This document shows, one piece after another, positions 25,591-33,861 of a DNA stretch of 39,953 nucleotides. The notes under the pieces were generated by a model. That model searched no databases and was not told where the DNA came from. It saw nothing but the letters and a program-made list of their open reading frames with translations. Position 1 is the stretch's first letter. Every line of letters starts with the position of its first letter. The translations under genes were made by a program, and so were the position numbers. This stretch comes from Aequitasia blattaphilus (GTDB lineage Bacteria > Bacillota > Clostridia > Lachnospirales > Lachnospiraceae), in the NCBI RefSeq assembly GCF_024721305.1, contig NZ_JAMXOD010000024.1:1-39953 (forward strand). Reading direction: 5' to 3'.

Positions 25591-28056
25591 TTAATCCAGC
25601 AACTGTCGCTGATATGCTTGAGCAATGGCTTCTCCACGATTTTTAGCGCCTAATTTATTATAGATATTAGAAATATGAGTTTTTGCTGTGGTAGCTTTTA
25701 TATACATGCGGGCAGCAATTTGTGCAATGGTAAAGCCTTTAGCAAGAAGAGCTAAAACCTCAGTTTCTTTTTTGGTAAGAGAAACGGCGGGTTTTGTTTT
25801 TGTGCTTGTATTCTTTTCAAAATATCTTAAATCAGAGAGTGATTGTCCCGCCTTATGAAGATGAATCATAAGGTGTTGAACCCTTCTTTTTGTAAAGAGT
25901 TCCTCGAAGTATTCAAAATGAGATTGAATTAAATTTCTCATATCATCTCCGTAAAGGAAAAGAGAAAACCAGGTCTTGCGTTCTGCTGTTAGTATCTTTA
26001 ATTGCTGGAGGGATAATTTTACCATATGGGGGCGCCCTGCTAAATTATTTGCAAGAGCTGAAATAATGTAATAGTGAAACTTTTCTTTAAAGGTGGTTGG
26101 AGAGATATGAGCCAACAGAAGAATGGATTCACAATACTTTTCTTCTTGTATCAAGCAATAGGCATAAAAAAGTTTCTCAAAATTGCTATTCGGCCTTTGA
26201 AAATCATACTGCTCCCGTATAAAGGAGACACCTTTCAAAGCCAGGTGGAGAAAGCATTTTGTTCGCATTAAAATATCCGGCGGCCCTCTTCGCCCATTAT
26301 AGGCGTGCTCGTTTGTATTGTATTTCTCACAGAGGGTCTGTATATGAGAAAGACCTGGATAATCACCCTCGAAAATATAGATTTGCGTGAGCAGAAAGTA
26401 GCAGTATAAGTGAATCAGTGTATCACTATGGCTGGCCTCTAGTAAGAGACCAAGAAGCACCTTTTTGGCATCGTCTATTTTCGCCTCATTTAAAAGCAGA
26501 CTGCCCTTTAAAAGCAGAAGCAGGTTTTGTGTTGTGCCTTTGCAAAGAGCATCCCAACGGGAGGTGAGCCGGGTAAGACGCAGAGAATAATCAGCAGAAA
26601 ACAAAGTTGAGTTCTCGATTACAAGAGCATATATTTTACCGAGATAAAAGGGGTTTTGATAAGCAATACGGCTTCCATTTGGCAGGAATTTCATTGCCTT
26701 TTCAAGGTAGAAAAGACTTTGGCTGGAATTTTCTTTTAAAAGTACAATGGACAAAAGAAGGTAAGATTCGCCCGGCAGCTCTCGGGAATCTGGAGAAGAG
26801 TCAGACTCCAGACAAGGAACCAGATTTAATAAGGCAGACTGTGTTCCAGAGGTGCTTGTATAAAACATTGAAAGAAAGGTATGAGAAAATGCGGCCTCGA
26901 TTTTCGTAAGAGAAAGATCATGTGGGCAAGCATCGATTAAATCGTAAACTTCTGTATAGGGTAGTGGAGAGCCATGAGTAAGAAGTAAAGGATAGATGCA
27001 AAGGAGTGCATTTTCATAATCCTTTGTCTGAGTGTAAACAGCAATTGCATCCTTGAAGTATTGGTTTGATTGATACCAATGTCCACAGTTTTGTAAAAAG
27101 GAGTGAAGGATGTTTTTGTCATAAATATTTTTTTGGCTTTGCAGATATTTTTGATAAAGAGGGTGGAAGCATATTTGTTCACCAAAGTCTTTCTTATATA
27201 TAAAATCCAGATTCAAAATTTCATTACAGTATTGGGAATGAATGTAAGGATCTGCAAGTTTAAGAAGCTCTAAATTAAAAAAAGAAAGGCAGGACAAAAA
27301 AGCAAGAAGCCTTTGCAAGTGGGGAGAGTAATTCTTAAAATGATACTTATAAAAAGCTTTCTCCATTGTAAAAAACACTTCATTGTCGCGATTTCTAATG
27401 TATTTCAGATAAATATAAAGAGGCCACCCCCGGGTTTCTGCCAAAATTTTTTGACATTCCTCTTCTGAAAGGGTTCGCTTGTAAAGGGAAAAAAGTTCAA
27501 GCACTTCAGAATGAGAAAAGGACAGGTCAGAGTCTGTTATGATACGGTAAGGAATTAAAGAGGATACGTTCAATGGAAGGGGTCTTCTGCTGATGACTAC
27601 AAAATGAAAATAATGCTCCGCTGAGCTGTTAATGTGTAAAAAGTGATTTAGAAAGTTTAAAATGTCAGGGTTATGAAGGCTCTCATATTGATCGAAAATA
27701 TAGTCTATTTTTCGCAAAGGAAAAAAGAACTCTTTTACCGTCTTTAAAAAACTTTTGATTTCAGCAGGGGATGCAGGAAAATCAGTTTGGCAAATGCGGG
27801 AATAAAAAGTGGGATACAATTCACGAAATCCGTGAATGTATTGACTCCAAAAAAGTTCTACATTATTATCGGTTTCATTTAAATCCAACCATATATAAGG
27901 GCGGTTGCCTTCTGAGTAGAAAGAGAATGCAGCCACTGTCTTGCCATATCCAAAGGAAGCGCACATCAGTGTAATATTCTCAGAGTGGCTTTCCTCTAAT
28001 AAATTATGAACACGAGAAGGGATGATAAATAAAGGATTTCCATTATCAAAAGACAT
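25591..28056 (-). CDS. large MalT-like LuxR-family regulator with NTPase domain
   Basis: An 821-residue STAND-type regulator. A P-loop ASFGYGKT is near residues 33-40 and WLDLNETDNN follows as in MalT-type NTPases. The middle (about 330-740) is helical, with many short repeats typical of TPR-like sensor regions. The C-terminus (about 757-821) is a LuxR helix-turn-helix: LTKKETEVLALLAKGFTIAQ then TAKTHISNIYNKLGAKNR. Family knowledge: such proteins are cytoplasmic, bind ATP and an inducer and activate promoters as oligomers. No obvious target stands beside it; the two-component operon starts divergently 170 nt away. The AGGGAG ribosome site before ATG supports the start. Ligand and target unknown. 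Confidence 0.9.
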   Translation of the reverse strand: MSFDNGNPLFIIPSRVHNLLEESHSENITLMCASFGYGKTVAAFSFYSEGNRPYIWLDLNETDNNVELFWSQYIHGFRELYPTFYSRICQTDFPASPAEIKSFLKTVKEFFFPLRKIDYIFDQYESLHNPDILNFLNHFLHINSSAEHYFHFVVISRRPLPLNVSSLIPYRIITDSDLSFSHSEVLELFSLYKRTLSEEECQKILAETRGWPLYIYLKYIRNRDNEVFFTMEKAFYKYHFKNYSPHLQRLLAFLSCLSFFNLELLKLADPYIHSQYCNEILNLDFIYKKDFGEQICFHPLYQKYLQSQKNIYDKNILHSFLQNCGHWYQSNQYFKDAIAVYTQTKDYENALLCIYPLLLTHGSPLPYTEVYDLIDACPHDLSLTKIEAAFSHTFLSMFYTSTSGTQSALLNLVPCLESDSSPDSRELPGESYLLLSIVLLKENSSQSLFYLEKAMKFLPNGSRIAYQNPFYLGKIYALVIENSTLFSADYSLRLTRLTSRWDALCKGTTQNLLLLLKGSLLLNEAKIDDAKKVLLGLLLEASHSDTLIHLYCYFLLTQIYIFEGDYPGLSHIQTLCEKYNTNEHAYNGRRGPPDILMRTKCFLHLALKGVSFIREQYDFQRPNSNFEKLFYAYCLIQEEKYCESILLLAHISPTTFKEKFHYYIISALANNLAGRPHMVKLSLQQLKILTAERKTWFSLFLYGDDMRNLIQSHFEYFEELFTKRRVQHLMIHLHKAGQSLSDLRYFEKNTSTKTKPAVSLTKKETEVLALLAKGFTIAQIAARMYIKATTAKTHISNIYNKLGAKNRGEAIAQAYQRQLLD

Positions 28057-28097
28057 AAATAATCTCCCTTTAATTTAAAATAATTACATATTTAATA

Positions 28098-28126
28098 TAT
28101 TAACATATCGAAGGTGGGTTCATCAA
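28098..28126 (-). promoter_or_regulatory. candidate promoter of the LuxR-family regulator
   Basis: On the - strand, TTGATG (28121-28126) and TTAATA (28098-28103) are separated by 17 bp. The box scores are medium; the region is AT rich, so chance is possible. Confidence 0.45.
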
Positions 28127-28155
28127 GGGTTTTTATTTTTCTATGCGGATAAATC

Positions 28156-28184
28156 TTGACATTAAAGACAGTTGTTTCTACTAT
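28156..28184 (+). promoter_or_regulatory. promoter of the two-component/pseudo-ATPase operon
   Basis: A perfect TTGACA (28156-28161) with a 17-bp spacer to TACTAT (28179-28184). The predicted start near 28191 lies downstream of the in-frame ATG at 28143, which argues for the later start of the response regulator. Confidence 0.75.
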
Positions 28185-28229
28185 GAAAGGAGAACATTAG
28201 CAGACCGTATCAAAGAAGAGAGGAAAATG

Positions 28230-29837
28230 ATGTTAAAAGTAGTTATTGCCGATGATGAAGAAAGAGTGTGTAGACTGATTGAGTTTCTGATTGACTGGAA
28301 GTCGATGGGGATGGAGGTAGTGTCGATTGTCCATAATGGGACAGATGCCTTATCAGCTGTCGAAAAGTATAGGCCCAACATAATCATTACAGATATTAAG
28401 ATGCCGGGGGTAAGTGGTTTAGAACTAATTGAGGAATCAAAGAAATTAAATCCGAAAATGGAATACATTGTGATTAGCGGATATAAGTCATTTGAATATG
28501 CGAAAAAGGCGATTCAATTTGGTGTTTCAAATTATTTACTTAAGCCAATTGACCAAGAGGAATTAAAGCGAACCCTGGAAGAAATTAGGGAAACTGTTTA
28601 TGAGAGAAGAGAGCAATTATCAAAGGGAAAGAAACTAGAAGTTTATGAGAAGGAGTATTTGATAAGCAAACGTAAAGAACTGATGGAGAGCATCATATTT
28701 GGTAATAAGGAACCGGAGAGTAACTATAGCATTGAAGAGCTTAACAAAAAGTTTTGTTATAACTTTCGGCCTGGTCTTTTTCAAACAGTAGTGATTAAAA
28801 TCGATGGACTGCACGAACAAACCCAAGAAAATAAACAGTATGTAGAAAATACGGTAGAACGAGAGGTTCGCAAGGAGTTAAGTGATTGTTTCGAATTAGG
28901 TTCTATGGTTTATGAAGAAATATTTTGTTTTACCCTCAACTATCCAAAAGAAGACTACGATATTGAGGAGAGAATGAAGGAGATTTTGAGAAATTTACTG
29001 ATTCAAAAAGATATTCTCAAAGATTTTCAAGTTACAATTGGTTTGGGGGAGGCAAGGGAAAAACCGATTGCTTTGTTTGAGGGAATTAAGTCGGCAAAAA
29101 GAGCAATTGACCAACGTCTGATTTTAGGAACCAATCGCGTTGTTCAAGGAGAATCGAAACATGCAAAAGACTTCATCAACACGGAATTGGTAACCACCTT
29201 TAACCATGATTTCTCCGAGGCAATAGAGGTTCAGAATTTAGAACTCATGATACAGACAATCAATCAGCTGGAAGAGGGAATCTTAGCAGATAAATCTGTG
29301 ACGGGATATATTATTTATCAGATATGTAAAGAGGTTGTTAATGTCTATCTATTTGCCCTAAAGAAATTTGATTTTCCAACTCAAATTATTGATACGTTGT
29401 TTCATCAATTTCATGTAGAGATTCATAATTATGGTTCAGCGCGAGAAACCTTTGAGTATTTAAAAGAAGTCATTCGCAATACTTTTGAAGTGCTAAAGAA
29501 GGAAAAAGATTCTCAAGATAAAAAACCGATTAAACAGGCCAAGAAGTTTATTATAGAAAATCTGGATCAACCAATCTCTTTGGAAATTGTCAGTGATAAG
29601 GTGGGTTTTAACACTGCTTATTTTAGCACCTTATTTAAGAGGGAAACTGGGGATACGTTTTCTGAATATTTAACAAATTGCCGAATGGAAAAGGCGAAGG
29701 AATTTCTTCGGGACACAAGTATCCCAATTGCAGTTATCTGTCAGAAAGTAGGATACAATGATGTAAAACACTTTACAAAGAAGTTTACGAAATACGCAAG
29801 CTTGAAACCAAACGAATACCGTAAGCTTTATTCATAG
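28230..29837 (+). CDS. AraC-type response regulator (YesN family)
   Basis: A 535-residue cytoplasmic response regulator. The receiver domain (1-about 120) has acidic residues Asp8 and Asp9, phosphoacceptor Asp55 (IIITDIKMPG), Ser83 and Lys105 (LLKPID). A middle region of about 300 residues is charged and helical. The C-terminus (about 435-535) holds two helix-turn-helix motifs of the AraC type: SLEIVSDKVGFNTAYFSTLF and AVICQKVGYNDVKHFTKKFT. ATG 28230 is chosen since GAGAGG lies 6 nt upstream and the strong promoter starts transcription after the earlier ATG. It is 8 nt from the kinase gene. YesN-type regulators usually control adjacent carbohydrate ABC transporters, which fits the mgl-like genes downstream. 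Confidence 0.95.
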   Translation: MLKVVIADDEERVCRLIEFLIDWKSMGMEVVSIVHNGTDALSAVEKYRPNIIITDIKMPGVSGLELIEESKKLNPKMEYIVISGYKSFEYAKKAIQFGVSNYLLKPIDQEELKRTLEEIRETVYERREQLSKGKKLEVYEKEYLISKRKELMESIIFGNKEPESNYSIEELNKKFCYNFRPGLFQTVVIKIDGLHEQTQENKQYVENTVEREVRKELSDCFELGSMVYEEIFCFTLNYPKEDYDIEERMKEILRNLLIQKDILKDFQVTIGLGEAREKPIALFEGIKSAKRAIDQRLILGTNRVVQGESKHAKDFINTELVTTFNHDFSEAIEVQNLELMIQTINQLEEGILADKSVTGYIIYQICKEVVNVYLFALKKFDFPTQIIDTLFHQFHVEIHNYGSARETFEYLKEVIRNTFEVLKKEKDSQDKKPIKQAKKFIIENLDQPISLEIVSDKVGFNTAYFSTLFKRETGDTFSEYLTNCRMEKAKEFLRDTSIPIAVICQKVGYNDVKHFTKKFTKYASLKPNEYRKLYS

Positions 29838-29845
29838 GAGCAGCC

Positions 29846-30853
29846 ATGAAAAAGAAATATTTATTTCAGTATCTAAATATTGGTCTGATTATCCAAACAA
29901 TAGTTACGATTGTTTTATTCAGTATCTTGTTTTTTGTTGAAAATACGGTTGTGATTAAGGTGATTGCAATTAGTGGAATTTTGGAGTGGATTATTTTTTT
30001 GTTCATTCTTATGCGGCAGGTATGGAGGCCGCTCACAAGTCTGAATAAAGCATTTCAGGCCTTTGCAGAAGGATACATTGGATATGATGTGTTTGAGATG
30101 AAAAGTGAATTAAGCGAAGAGCATGGAAATATGATGGCTTTGATGAAAGAGTTATTGGATCGAAAAGAACTTCTACAGCTATATAAAAAACAATCCGAAT
30201 ATTTGGCTTTGCAAAATCAGATTAATCCTCATTTTTTATACAATACCTTAGAGGGAATCAGAAGCGAAGCCTTAATTGGAGGCCTTCCAGTTGTAGGAGA
30301 GATGGCAGAAGTATTGGCAAAGTTTTTTCGATACACAATTTCAAATATTAGTTCATTCGTGTCCGTTGAAGACGAAATTAGCAATGTTTTACATTACTAT
30401 CAAATTCAAAAATTTCGTTTTGGAGAACGGATTAATCTTAACATTAGTTTTGATGAGAATGAGGAGAAAGACATTAAAGAGTGCCATATGCCTAAGCTTA
30501 TTTTACAGCCCATTGTAGAAAATGCAATTAAACATGGGATTGAGCCAATGATGGAAGATGGTATTATTGGAATTCGGTTTCAGCACATTTCCAATCGATT
30601 GATTATCGTTATTTCAGATAACGGAGTTGGAATGGAGCAAAAGGAATTAGATGCACTGAATGATAAGCTTGGAAAAATCCAGTTAAATGATGCAGATGCT
30701 TTGAATCAATTACAAGGCGTTGCGATGTTTAACGTCAGTAATCGAATCAAGCTGCTTTATGGGGAAGAATATGGAATTCATTTTTACAGCGAACCAGGAG
30801 TTGGAACGGATGTGGAGGTTTCTTTACCCTTTAACAAAAAAGAAGATAAATAG
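29846..30853 (+). CDS. sensor histidine kinase (YesM/LytS family) with minimal extracellular part
   Basis: A 335-residue membrane kinase. Two membrane segments (about 11-31 and 36-57) are joined by only about five residues, so no extracellular sensor domain exists. A short linker leads to the His_kinase domain with phosphoacceptor His129 in QINPHFLYNT, the N box QPIVENAIKHG with Asn226 and the G box DNGVGM at 258-263. It is half the size of typical YesM proteins, which carry a large extracellular sensor. It lies between the response regulator and the pseudo-ATPase, 8 nt from each. The input signal must come from another protein or the membrane. Confidence 0.93.
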   Translation: MKKKYLFQYLNIGLIIQTIVTIVLFSILFFVENTVVIKVIAISGILEWIIFLFILMRQVWRPLTSLNKAFQAFAEGYIGYDVFEMKSELSEEHGNMMALMKELLDRKELLQLYKKQSEYLALQNQINPHFLYNTLEGIRSEALIGGLPVVGEMAEVLAKFFRYTISNISSFVSVEDEISNVLHYYQIQKFRFGERINLNISFDENEEKDIKECHMPKLILQPIVENAIKHGIEPMMEDGIIGIRFQHISNRLIIVISDNGVGMEQKELDALNDKLGKIQLNDADALNQLQGVAMFNVSNRIKLLYGEEYGIHFYSEPGVGTDVEVSLPFNKKEDK

Positions 30854-30861
30854 GTAAGCGG

Positions 30862-32238
30862 ATGAAGCAGGAACTATTAAGAATTGAACATGTAAGTTTG
30901 AATAAATCAAAAATAGATTATCTGAGAAACCTTAGTATGTGGATTGAAAAAGCCGAGATCTTAGGTTTAATCAGTCTGAATTACCATGGCTTAGAGGAGC
31001 TGATTGACTTGATTATAAATAACGCGCCGATTCAGCAGGGAAAGGTTTACTATGACGGAAATAGTGTAAACAGCTATTTAGGAAAAGTTAAAAAAGAGAA
31101 TAAAGTATGTATCATTGACCGCCAAAGCCGATTAGCCCCAGACTTAACTGTTGCAGATAATATTTTTGTTCTGAGAAAAGGTTTTAAAAAGTACTTCATT
31201 AATAGTAGTATTTTAGAGAAGGAGGTTGCACGAACGCTTACAGAGTCACAGATAGAAATTGAGCCGAACATCCTGGCAGGTCTTTTGACAGAGGGACAAC
31301 GCTATCAAGTTGAGTTAATCAAAGCAGTGTCATTTGGTGCGAAATTAGTGATTGTACAAAACGTTGGCGAGCTCCTAAGCTTCAATGATCTATCGAAATT
31401 TCATGAGTTAATGAAATGCTTTGCAAAACAAGGAGTTTCATTTTTATATGTTAGTAATGACTATCGAGAGGTCTTTGATATTAGTGACCGAGCGTTATTA
31501 TACAAAAATGGACAGATTAAGAAAGTTTTATACAAAGATGAAATGCATGAGAGAACGGTTTTGCCATACCTACAACCAATCAAGGACTTAAGGGCACGTG
31601 AGAATATGGAGAGAAGGAGTGTCTTACAGGTTAAAGACCTGTATTATGATGCTGCTAATAAAGTTTCTTTTCTCATTCATCAAGGAGAATGTATTACCAT
31701 TTTGGATAAGGAAAAGGTACTGATTCATCATTCAATAATGGAGCTCATGACACTGGGGATTCAAAAAGGAAATATCTTTTTTAATGGGGATAAATTTGTG
31801 GAAGAGGTTTTGCTGATTCCGGAAAATCCGATAAGCAGTACGCTTTTTTTGGATCAAAGTTATCTTTATAATCTTTTGTTTTTAATCGATAAGAAAATTG
31901 ATAGGAGCGTTATTCCGACGAAGGTAATTGAGAGTGTAAAAAAAGAGTGGGGAAAGAAGATTGGAAGAGTAATGGATTGTTCCAGTATTCGAGACTTAAG
32001 CATTCGGGAGAAATATCAATTGATTTACTACAAAGCCATTTTGTACCGTCCCAAATTAGTTATTGTTATGCAGCCCTTTGCAGTAGCGGATTTTAATTTG
32101 AGAGAAGAAATTATTAAGTTGGTAGCAGAATTGAAGCAAAGTAATATAGCAGTATTATTGCTGTCATCTTATGCAATTGATATTAAATCCGTATCGGATC
32201 AATACATTGTTTTGGGTGAAGAAAGCGAAATCCAATAA
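30862..32238 (+). CDS. catalytically dead duplicated ABC ATPase homologue (MglA/RbsA-like)
   Basis: A 458-residue protein in the fold of a sugar-transporter ATPase with two nucleotide-binding halves, aligned by eye with the intact protein encoded next. In half 1 the Walker A segment GENGAGKST becomes SLNYHGLEE (38-46), the signature region reads LLTEGQRYQ (141-149), and the Walker B DEPT is QNVG (166-169); the switch His is Asn (YVSND). In half 2 the P-loop region is LDKEKVLIHH, the signature LSGGNQQK is LSIREKYQ and Walker B DEP is MQP (403-405). All ATP-binding and hydrolysis residues are lost in both halves, while the surrounding strands stay recognisable. It lies in the operon of the two-component genes. 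Role inferred: a scaffold that binds the transporter or the kinase and couples transport to signalling. It could also be a decaying gene, but the frame is intact. Confidence 0.85.
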   Translation: MKQELLRIEHVSLNKSKIDYLRNLSMWIEKAEILGLISLNYHGLEELIDLIINNAPIQQGKVYYDGNSVNSYLGKVKKENKVCIIDRQSRLAPDLTVADNIFVLRKGFKKYFINSSILEKEVARTLTESQIEIEPNILAGLLTEGQRYQVELIKAVSFGAKLVIVQNVGELLSFNDLSKFHELMKCFAKQGVSFLYVSNDYREVFDISDRALLYKNGQIKKVLYKDEMHERTVLPYLQPIKDLRARENMERRSVLQVKDLYYDAANKVSFLIHQGECITILDKEKVLIHHSIMELMTLGIQKGNIFFNGDKFVEEVLLIPENPISSTLFLDQSYLYNLLFLIDKKIDRSVIPTKVIESVKKEWGKKIGRVMDCSSIRDLSIREKYQLIYYKAILYRPKLVIVMQPFAVADFNLREEIIKLVAELKQSNIAVLLLSSYAIDIKSVSDQYIVLGEESEIQ

Positions 32239-32240
32239 AT

Positions 32241-32297
32241 ACCCCCCTTTATCAAATGAAGCACCCCTATTCTGGGAAAGAGTAAGGGTGCTATACT
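32241..32297 (+). promoter_or_regulatory. candidate activator sites, hairpin and -10 box before the ABC transporter operon
   Basis: The 90-nt gap between the dead ATPase and the transporter genes holds two C-rich repeats, ACCCCCCTTTAT (32241) and ACCCCTATTCT (32263), about two helical turns apart. The second lies in an inverted repeat, AGCACCC...GGGTGCT, that can form a 14-bp stem with one mismatch and a GGGAA loop (about 32260-32292). TATACT (32292-32297) is a good -10 box, but the -35 position (TTCTGG) is poor. This pattern suits an activator-dependent promoter. The hairpin lacks a T run, so it is not an ordinary terminator. Confidence 0.45.
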
Positions 32298-32328
32298 TGT
32301 GTAAGAATAAAGAACAAGAGGGATGATT

Positions 32329-33861
32329 ATGGAAGAATATATTGTTCAAATGAAAAACATAAGTAAGGAGTTCCCAGGAGTAAAGGCGCTCGATGATGTA
32401 CAGCTCAATCTGAAAAAAGGAGAAGTGCTGGCCTTTCTTGGTGAAAACGGGGCAGGTAAATCAACACTGATGAAGATTTTAAGTGGGATATATCAAAAGG
32501 ACACAGGAGAGATTATCGTTGATGGTCAGGTGATTGAGCATATGAACCCGGCAAAAGCCCGGGAATTGGGAATTGCCATTATTCATCAGGAATTGAATAT
32601 GTGCTCTCATTTAACGGTTGCAGAGAATATTTTTCTTGGACGTGAAAAAACGAAATCCGGGGTTCTATCAGAGAAAGAAATGAGGAAAGAGGCTAAGAAG
32701 GTATTAAACCGGTTAAAGATAGATATTGATCCGGATACTCTTGTAGGTGACTTGGCTGTATCCAAACAGCAGATGGTAGAAATTGGAAAAGCACTCTCTG
32801 TGAATGCGAGAATCTTGATTATGGATGAGCCCACATCGGCGCTTACATCTGCCGAAATCGATGAGCTGTTCCGAATCATTAATCAATTAAAGTCTGAAGG
32901 ATGTGGAATTATTTATATCTCTCACAGGTTAGAAGAGTTAAAGCATATTACAGACAGGGTTATCGTTTTAAGAGACGGAAAGTATATTGATACAAAAGAG
33001 TTTGAAGGACTTAGCATGGATGAAGTTGTTTCCTTAATGGTTGGCCGGGAGATTAAGAACAAGTTTCCGAGAGTTGAGTGTCAAAAAGGCGATAAGATTT
33101 TGGAAATTAAAAACTTAAATGCAGGTAAAATGGTCCGCAATATTAATTTAGAGCTTTATAAGGGAGAAATTGTTGGAATTGCAGGACTTATGGGAGCTGG
33201 GCGAACGGAAACGACTCGGGCAATTTTCGGTGTTGATCCAAAGGACAGTGGTGAAATAATACTGGAAGGACAGCCTGTTACCATTCATAAGCCAGAAGAT
33301 GCTATTCGGGCAGGAATTGTTTTGGCTCCTGAGGATCGGAAGAAGGATGGGTTGTGCACAAAACTTAGTGTTGGTGACAATATTGCCCTGCCAAATCTTG
33401 ATATTATTTGTAATAAGGCAGGAGTTATTAATAGTAAGAAGCAGGAGCAGATGGTTGAAAAGGCGGTAAAGGATCTTCAAATTAAGTTGGCAAACGACAA
33501 TGTTGATGCAGGAAGCCTTTCTGGTGGAAATCAGCAAAAAATTGTGGTTGGAAAATGGTTGGCAAGAGATTCTAAAGTGGTTATTTTTGATGAACCGACA
33601 AGAGGGATTGATGTTGCGGCAAAAGTAGAAATCTATAACTTGATGAATGCGCTTAAAAAGAATGGTATTGGCGTTCTGTTTGTTTCCTCAGAAATGCCAG
33701 AGGTAATGGGAATCAGTGATCGAATCATTATTATGTGTGACGGGCGAATTACTGGAGAACTCAATACAAGTGAAGCAACACAGGAACAGATTCTAAAATA
33801 TGCAACAAAGTTCGAAGACAAGAGCGGTGAAAATAAAGGAGAGAGTGAAAATGGAAACTAA
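32329..33861 (+). CDS. sugar-type ABC transporter ATP-binding protein (MglA/RbsA family)
   Basis: A 510-residue cytoplasmic ATPase with two ABC halves. Half 1 has a canonical Walker A, GENGAGKST (38-46), and Walker B ILIMDEPTSALT; its signature is the reduced LAVSKQQ. Half 2 has the family's degenerate P-loop GLMGAGRTE, a full signature LSGGNQQK and Walker B VVIFDEPTRGID. This pairing of one full and one degenerate P-loop is normal in MglA/RbsA/XylG. ATG 32329 is preferred over ATG 32323 because GAGGG then lies 6 nt upstream. It overlaps the permease gene by 11 nt. It powers uptake of a sugar or a related small polar ligand; the substrate is not determinable. Confidence 0.95.
   Translation: MEEYIVQMKNISKEFPGVKALDDVQLNLKKGEVLAFLGENGAGKSTLMKILSGIYQKDTGEIIVDGQVIEHMNPAKARELGIAIIHQELNMCSHLTVAENIFLGREKTKSGVLSEKEMRKEAKKVLNRLKIDIDPDTLVGDLAVSKQQMVEIGKALSVNARILIMDEPTSALTSAEIDELFRIINQLKSEGCGIIYISHRLEELKHITDRVIVLRDGKYIDTKEFEGLSMDEVVSLMVGREIKNKFPRVECQKGDKILEIKNLNAGKMVRNINLELYKGEIVGIAGLMGAGRTETTRAIFGVDPKDSGEIILEGQPVTIHKPEDAIRAGIVLAPEDRKKDGLCTKLSVGDNIALPNLDIICNKAGVINSKKQEQMVEKAVKDLQIKLANDNVDAGSLSGGNQQKIVVGKWLARDSKVVIFDEPTRGIDVAAKVEIYNLMNALKKNGIGVLFVSSEMPEVMGISDRIIIMCDGRITGELNTSEATQEQILKYATKFEDKSGENKGESENGN

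Noticed and set aside
28143-28229. Longer N-terminus for the response regulator
   Set aside because: A strong promoter (TTGACA-17-TACTAT) lies inside this stretch and the receiver domain starts at MLKVV.
30862-32238. Treating the dead ATPase as an ordinary sugar transporter ATPase
   Set aside because: All nucleotide-binding motifs are lost in both halves, so the usual label would be misleading.
32260-32292. Hairpin as a terminator of the two-component operon
   Set aside because: No T run follows the stem.
33148-33537. Open frame of 129 codons on the - strand
   Set aside because: Antisense to conserved motifs of the ABC ATPase; no domain seen.
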